A DNA stretch of 64,000 nucleotides from Eudromia elegans (lineage: Eukaryota; Chordata; Aves; Tinamiformes; Tinamidae): assembly GCA_003342815.1 (NCBI GenBank), contig PTEX01000049.1, positions 1,879,723 to 1,943,722 of the forward strand. Direction: 5' to 3'. The notes under the pieces were generated by a model that saw nothing but the letters and a program-made list of their open reading frames with translations, searched no databases and had not been told where the DNA came from. This document shows positions 58,669 to 64,000 of the stretch, piece by piece. Made by a program: the position numbers and the translations under genes. Position 1 is the first letter of the stretch. Each line of letters begins with the position of its first letter.

Positions 58669-61600
58669 CTCCTGGGAAGGGTCTGCCCACAGCCCAAACC
58701 TCTCGGCGATCATCTGATGGATTTCCCGCTGGCGGTCTTTCTTCCGCACGCTCTCGTAGCTTGGCAAGCGAGGCTCTTCCCAGGCAGGGAGCTGGTAGCT
58801 GCTCGGGTGTCCGACGCAGAAGATCTCATCTGCCTAGAAATACCCAGCCCAGAAGAGAAGCCTCAGTGCGCTGGCCTCTGTCTTTGTTGGAAGTTTGTGG
58901 CCTGTTGTCACCTGAAGTTACACCAGGAATTGTGAGTGCCCTTCCTTGGATCCCGAAAGATGAAACCTGCACCCTCCCTGAAGCCTGATCTTGGAGTAAT
59001 TACACTGCAGCCTCATGATGCAGACCCAGGCCAAGAGGGATCTGTGTGGCACTGAATGCCCAAACACCTCACCACAGTAACATGTAGCATCCTGTGGCCT
59101 CCTCAAAAGGCTATAATAGGCAGGCAGCACTTCTCAGATTTGCTCTAGCTACTGAGTACTCCAAAAGCTTCCCAGGTGCCCATAACCAAGGCCTCTTGCC
59201 AAATTCCTCAGGATCTTTGCTACCATTTTCCCTGTGCCCAGCTCCCATCAGGAAGGACGAAGGTCACCTGCATGCCAGGATTCTCCACAGCACTCTCCAG
59301 CCACGACGCTCCTTGCTGGAGCCCCACCAGCCGCTGGCTGCTGCTGAAGTACGGAGGGGGACGGTCCTGTAACGAGGGGTTTGGAGGAGAGCATGAGTGC
59401 AAGCAGAAATCCCCAACATCCCACCTGCCCAGGAGAGATGCGGAAGCACAAGATAGAGCAGCTCGCTGCACGCTTAGGCATGCACCTAAGTCGCTGGCAG
59501 GAGTGTCTGGAAAGGAGCCTGGCCAGCTACTCTTTGTACCTGACAGGGGCATTTGCAGGGTTCAGTGCCCTCCCTCCAGTTTCTCACAGTACTGCTTGTG
59601 GTCTGAGTGCAGAGCTGCCAGCTCTGCTTGTCTATGGCCTGACTAGTTATCAGTGCCAGCTGCTATGAGTGGCACTGGTATATGCTGAGCACACAACACA
59701 AGGTCCCCTCAAAGTCCCCAAGCCAGCCGACACCCCCATCTGGCACAATGAGCAGAGGCAACAGCCTGGCCCCAAAGGCAGAGTTTCATTCAGGCTCAGC
59801 AGAATTACTTCAGAGATGGAGGACAATAACTACTCAGCTATTCCACTAATAAAGATAAGAGCTCAGTCATATGCTCAAAGTGACAGAATTTGTAAATGCT
59901 TATCTACCAGGGAAGTCCTTAAGGGATAATGTGGCAAGCAAATTCGAAGAACAGTAGCCATGCTGTTCCTGAGTAAAGAGCCTTGTCCCAGTTAAACCAA
60001 ACTGCCCAAGAAGGGGTCTGGTAGCAGCAAGCAGAGGTCCTTTTTGTGGGAAGGGAGGCCCTCATAGGAGGGCCAGGGCTCAACTTCTGTGAATATACTC
60101 ATTCCCCAAAAGCCCCATATCTACCAGCAGTAAATAGCCCCAAATCACCATGATATTTTCAGAGAGAGCGAGGTGGCAGTTTGCCAGCAGGGCTTGGTCA
60201 GGACAGTCACGCCTAGTGCCCGTGATTGCCGACATCCACATGAACCTCTCACGAGCTACAGAGGGGTTTGTGTTCCCACTGCTCTGGCTCTGCCTGCACC
60301 ATTCGTGAGCTCGTGCCTTTCAGCAGCTGGAGGCTCAGCCTGTGAAAGAGGTTGAAGCCCAAATGGGCTCTTGTCTCTCCAGTTTCAGGGCAAATCCCAT
60401 GCAGCACCTGGCAAACCTCTCTATCCCCCTCCCTACCTGGGGGCCCTTCAAAAGCAACCAGGGAAGTGAAGTGGGAACTACAAAAGGAAGAATTAATTTT
60501 GTGATTAACAGCTTAGGAACATTGGTCCCAGCTCTACCACACAATTATAACAGCTTTAGGGAAAAATAGATGACCCTTCTTGGTTTTAATACTGATTAAC
60601 CAAGTCAGTATGACCAGCACAACCCTCCTGGCTTGAAAGCTGCCTCACAGCAGCACAGCTGCTACTATGCAAGGACGTTTTGGGACACAGACCCTGCAAA
60701 GAGCAGAAAGAGCCAGAACAGTTACCAGTCCATGTATCTCACTCAAGCAAGCGTCCCTAGAGCTGAGATGTCCCCTTTGGGGGACAACTAGGCATCCCCA
60801 TCCCCTGTAAGAGGTGGTGGCAGAAATGAGAACGTTGCACACCCTCTGAGAGCAGCTCTGCAAAGCAGGAAGTGCAGCTGAGCAGCATCAGAGGCATCTC
60901 CCTGTGCACCCCGGGCAAACAGGCTGCACTGGCAGAGCACTGGCAGGAAGGGAGCAGGTCTACCAGCACAGCAGCCTGTCCCCACTGTGATTCCTGCTGG
61001 GAATTTCTCAGCCTGGGACTCTATCGAGACTGTTAGATTTGCCTTTCACTGAAGAACTGTTCGCCCTGCTCCTGGGCACTCCAGAGTCCTCCTCAAACCA
61101 CCATCACCATAGCCTGAGGAGACCAGGCTTTCCCAAAGAAGAAACTGCCACACAGGCTGTGCTGGCTGAACGCACTGCTCTTTTTCCCATGCCAGCTTCC
61201 CTGCTTGAAAGACTCGGGAAGCTACAGCCGCAGGAGCAAAGGGGGATACTCACATACTGGCTGGGGCTCTGGAAGAAGCGGCACGAGCAGAGGAACTGGC
61301 AGCACAGGGGGTGCCGGTGGTAGAGGAGCAGCAGCAGGACCAGAATGGCCAGGATGAACACGGACGCGGACACCGCTGCCGGGAGAAGGGAGAAGCGAAT
61401 GGAGTTGCGCCCGGCAGAGCCTCCGGCAACCTCCTCCCTGCATCCCTCTGGATAACCAAGGGAAGAGCGGGCACGGACAAGCACAGGCTTCCCTGCTCTG
61501 CGTCCCAAAGATGCCAGCGCCCCGTTCCCCCTGACACCTGCCTCTCCCTGGAAGATCAGGGACAAGCGCCAGAGCTACGGGGGCTCGAGCAGACCCCAAA

Positions 61601-61914
61601 TCCGAAGCAAGCGCTTTGGGAGCGGCCCTGGCACCGGGAGCAGCTCCCGGCAGCGGGCTCCGACCGGGAGCCCTTTCGCGGGGAGGAACCTGTGGCTTGT
61701 GCCGAGCCGGAGCTCCGCTTTGCCAAGTCCCTTCTCCTCATCCCGCTGCTCGGGAACCGGAGGGGCGCGGAGGCCGAAGCGCTTCTGAGGGACCCAGCGC
61801 AGCCCCCAGCGCCCCCGTCCCCCCCCCACGCTGCCGCCAGAACCCCCCCGCGGCTCCGCTCCGCCCGCACCACTCACTCGCAGCCACGACGATGGCCAGC
61901 ACGTTGCTGTCCAT
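58669..61914 (-). CDS. Unnamed small single-pass membrane protein with PPPY motif (3' end unresolved)
   Basis: Four exons join in phase with GT-AG borders: 61914-61878, 61375-61254, 59366-59268 and 58833-58669. The first 141 residues are visible; the last exon ends in a donor (GAG|GTAGG), so at least one more exon is missing. Residues 5-30 are a strong membrane segment (VFILAILVLLLLLY). It is followed by a basic, Cys-rich stretch (C37, C38, C42, C44), a likely palmitoylation site. Then come a PPPY motif at 56-59 (DRPPPYFSSS), LPSYESV at 109-115 and a charged helix RKKDRQREIHQMIAERFGLW. There is no signal peptide, so the short N-terminus is probably lumenal or extracellular and the tail cytosolic. 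PPxY plus LPSY motifs suggest binding of NEDD4-type WW domains. I cannot name the gene, and I know of no counterpart between MRPL27 and XYLT2 in human. Start 61914 has an ideal context (GCCGCCATGG); an in-frame ATG at 61965 would add 17 residues. Confidence 0.7.
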
Positions 61915-62101
61915 GGCGGCGCCGGCTGCCGGGGCGCGCGTGAGCGCCTCGCCGGCCTGCGCCATCCCGGTGCCGCCGGGCGCGGAGCGGCGCGGCGCGA
62001 CCCGCCCCGGGGAGCGGCGAGCGCGGCGAGCGCCGCCTGCCCCGCGCTCCCTCACGGCTCCCTCAGCGCCAGCGCCGCCGCGCCCGCGCCGCCGCGCTCT
62101 C

Positions 62102-62169
62102 ATTGGCCGCCGCGCCCGCGCCACCGCCGCCCATTGGCCGCCGTGCCGCGCCCCGCCGCCGCTCATTGG
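62102..62169 (-). promoter_or_regulatory. Three phased CCAAT boxes
   Basis: ATTGG occurs on the plus strand at 62102-62106, 62133-62137 and 62165-62169, reading CCAAT on the gene's strand, with spacings of 31 and 32 bases and near-identical flanks (CATTGGCCGCCG, CATTGGCCGCCG, CATTGGCTCG). Multiple CCAAT boxes about three helical turns apart are typical NF-Y targets. They lie about 190-255 bases before the start codon. Confidence 0.7.
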
Positions 62170-62284
62170 CTCGTGAGACGGAGGCGGGGCGGCGGCCGCA
62201 CGGTTGCCGCGGCGACGCGCACGTGGCGGGAGGGGTGGCGGTGCCGTGCGCGGCCCCGCGGCGGGAGGTTCCCGCTAATTCGTT

Positions 62285-62302
62285 CCTTAATTAATTAATT
62301 AA
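62285..62302. repeat. (TTAA)n short tandem repeat
   Basis: TTAATTAATTAATTAA, an abrupt AT island inside the CpG-rich promoter region. Confidence 0.75.
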
Positions 62303-62589
62303 CGCGCGCTCAGCGCCGCCTCACGCCCTCTGCTCCGGCTGCCTGCCCCGCCGGACCCCGGGCGGCTCCAAGGCGCTTAATCCAGGGCCGCGCTCCCCCA
62401 AAACACGGGTAAAACCCGCCCTTCGACACAACCAGTGTCCCAATCCCCCCAGACCCCTCCCCAAAACCCGGGGTTCTGAGCCCAGTTTGTCCCTCCCCGC
62501 GGGCGCCAAGGGCCCGGGGCCGCCCCCCTGCACCAGCCGCAGCGCCGAGCCCCCGTGGACCCCCCCCAGCACAGAGGCAGCGCACGGGG

Positions 62590-64000
62590 CACAGAGTGTA
62601 TTTGTGGGGACGGTGCATAGCGAAGACAACGTTACATGACGCTCCGGACACAGCGTTTCGGCTCGGCACGGCCCCGCGCGCCGCGTCCCGCACCGCTCCG
62701 ACCCCCCGGGGCTCCCCTCCTCCGGCACGGACAGTCCACGAACCACAGACAGGGGCACAAACCCAAAGGGCGCCCGAGGAACGTGCCGAGGGGGACACAG
62801 ACCCCTGGAGATATCCGCAACCCAGCGGAAGCGGCTCCGGCCTCCTGGACTCCGGCAGCGGCTGCAAGATCCACCCCGGCTTCCCGCGAGCCCGTGCAGA
62901 GCAATATGGCACGTGAAACGCCTTCCGGGGCGGAAAAAGCAACCTCAGGCTTCTCCCTACGGATAAGGAAGGTGCAGGGAGCCGCAAGGGCGTGGAAGGC
63001 GGCGGGAGGCGGCATCCGTTCCCTCCGGAAAAGGGAGGGAGCAGAAACAGGGGAGAAGGGACAGAGCCGGCCAGGCATCATCCCACACTAGGTCCTGCCG
63101 GAGCAGCTCTCCGGGAAGGGAGCCCAGCGGAGACGGGGCTGCGGAGGCCTCATGAACCTGGGTGGGGAGGGACGAGGCACCTCCCCGCGTTGCCAAAACG
63201 TGGCCATGGCACCAGCGGCACCGGCAGCTCCGAACTTTTGGCACAGTCAGGCTCCAAGGCAGCAACCCAGGGCAGCCAGGTGCGATTCCCCCATCGGGAA
63301 ACAGGGAAACAGCAAAACAATAACAATAATAATAAAGAAAAATCAGAACAGAAGCTTAAACGACCCAGCACCCTGTCCTGTAGCTGCAGGACACCCAGGA
63401 GAACAAGTTATGTTACAGTCTGAGGGGAGACGGAGACACACGGACTTCCCGGCCAACGCGGGGGTCTCGTCTCTATTGCACTTTGCATCATATATATTTC
63501 CATATTTATAAAAATACAAACTAAGGGGCTGGGATGGAGGGGATGGGATGCAGGCCCTGGGCCGGCAGCGGCTCCGTGCGTGCGGCGGGAGGGACCCGTC
63601 CTGCTCCCGCCCGTCCCCGTGCACCCGGAGCCGCTGCCGGCCCCGGGAATGGCAGCGCAGGGCCCGACCCTGCGCAGACGGAGCCTGGGGCGGCGCGGGG
63701 TGCGGATACCTGCCTGCCGGCCGCCCCTTCCCTGCCCATCGCCCCTTCGTGGGAGCAACGGACACTCCGCTCCAGCCGTCCGCTGATGCGCCCGGCGCCC
63801 CATGGCAATGGGCACCCGCACGTGCTGCTCTGTCCGAGCGCCCACTCCTGTGTGAAGTGTGCACAGTCCCGGTCTTGCACCTCCCTCAGGAGGTGCTTCT
63901 CCCTGGCGCGGAGGTTCCCATGCTGTCCCCGAGGGACTACGGAGCAAATCCCATGTGGTGATGCAGTCCGGAGAGCGCCCGTGCCACGCCGGAGGCTGCT
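62590..64000 (-). other. GC-rich region, possible 3' UTR of an off-window minus-strand gene
   Basis: No coding exon is recognised; the long open frames here are low-complexity Gly/Arg/Pro/Ala-rich. Around 63466-63525, read on the minus strand, an AT-rich segment (TTTTTATAAATATGGAAATA, then a TGCAATAGAGACGAG stretch) stands out from GC-rich DNA in the manner of a 3' UTR end. A second candidate end lies near 62590 (CACAAATACACTCTGTG on the minus strand). Human synteny would predict XYLT2 in this direction, but nothing in the sequence confirms it. Confidence 0.3.

Larger units (their letters stand above)
61560..62560 (-). promoter_or_regulatory. CpG island promoter of the membrane-protein gene
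   Basis: Very high G/C and CpG density surrounds the first exon and continues about 600 bases upstream. No TATA box is seen near the start. The island gives way to GC-rich non-CpG-island-like DNA after about 62.56 kb. Confidence 0.65.

Noticed and set aside
62310-62987. 225-codon minus-strand frame upstream of the membrane-protein gene
   Set aside because: Gly/Arg/Ala-rich composition expected from GC-rich DNA lacking stop codons; no motif and no splice-consistent neighbours.
1-64000. Searches for CRISPR arrays, operons, tRNA or rRNA genes, and endogenous retroviral genes
   Set aside because: None is visible: no regularly spaced direct repeats, no cloverleaf recognised by eye, and no retroviral coding motifs. 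The vertebrate gene structure explains the window.

Overview
The window is vertebrate nuclear DNA, almost certainly from a bird. Genes are split into GT-AG introns, promoters lie in CpG-rich patches, interspersed repeats are sparse, and the one clear transposon is a CR1 LINE fragment of the avian/reptilian type (about 55.86-56.83 kb). The proteins are vertebrate orthologues. The order ACSF2 (with CHAD nested inside it), LRRC59, EME1, MRPL27 is the gene order I know from human 17q21.33, seen here in the opposite orientation. Species cannot be fixed from the sequence.

Layout. 0-1.7 kb: a GC-rich patch, a TATA box and a doubtful small spliced plus-strand transcript ending in AATAAA. 2.27-37.93 kb: ACSF2 on the minus strand, 16 coding exons, 595 residues. 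CHAD (13.45-18.74 kb, plus strand, three coding exons, 361 residues) lies wholly inside the 17.9-kb ACSF2 intron 10. 38-40.8 kb: head-to-head intergenic DNA between ACSF2 and LRRC59. 40.82-44.40 kb: LRRC59, plus, seven coding exons, 304 residues. 46.90-51.48 kb: EME1, minus, eight coding exons, 554 residues, tail-to-tail with LRRC59. 51.62-54.50 kb: MRPL27, plus, four coding exons, sharing a 146-bp divergent promoter with EME1. 54.7-58.6 kb: intergenic DNA with the CR1. 58.67-61.91 kb: a minus-strand gene for a small single-pass membrane protein that I cannot name, with its last exon unresolved. 62-64 kb: its CpG/CCAAT promoter, then GC-rich DNA that may hold 3' UTR of another minus-strand gene running off the window.

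The genes do not form a pathway. They are independent housekeeping or tissue genes: mitochondrial acyl-CoA synthetase, cartilage matrix protein, ER ribosome-binding protein, structure-specific DNA nuclease subunit, mitochondrial ribosomal protein. The most striking non-coding structure is the EME1/MRPL27 promoter. It holds a 28-of-29 paired inverted repeat, centred midway between the two start codons, with an NRF1-type motif in its centre and a perfect CRE octamer beside the MRPL27 start. The best candidates for undescribed biology are that hairpin-capable promoter and the unnamed PPPY membrane protein. I found no novel multi-gene system.
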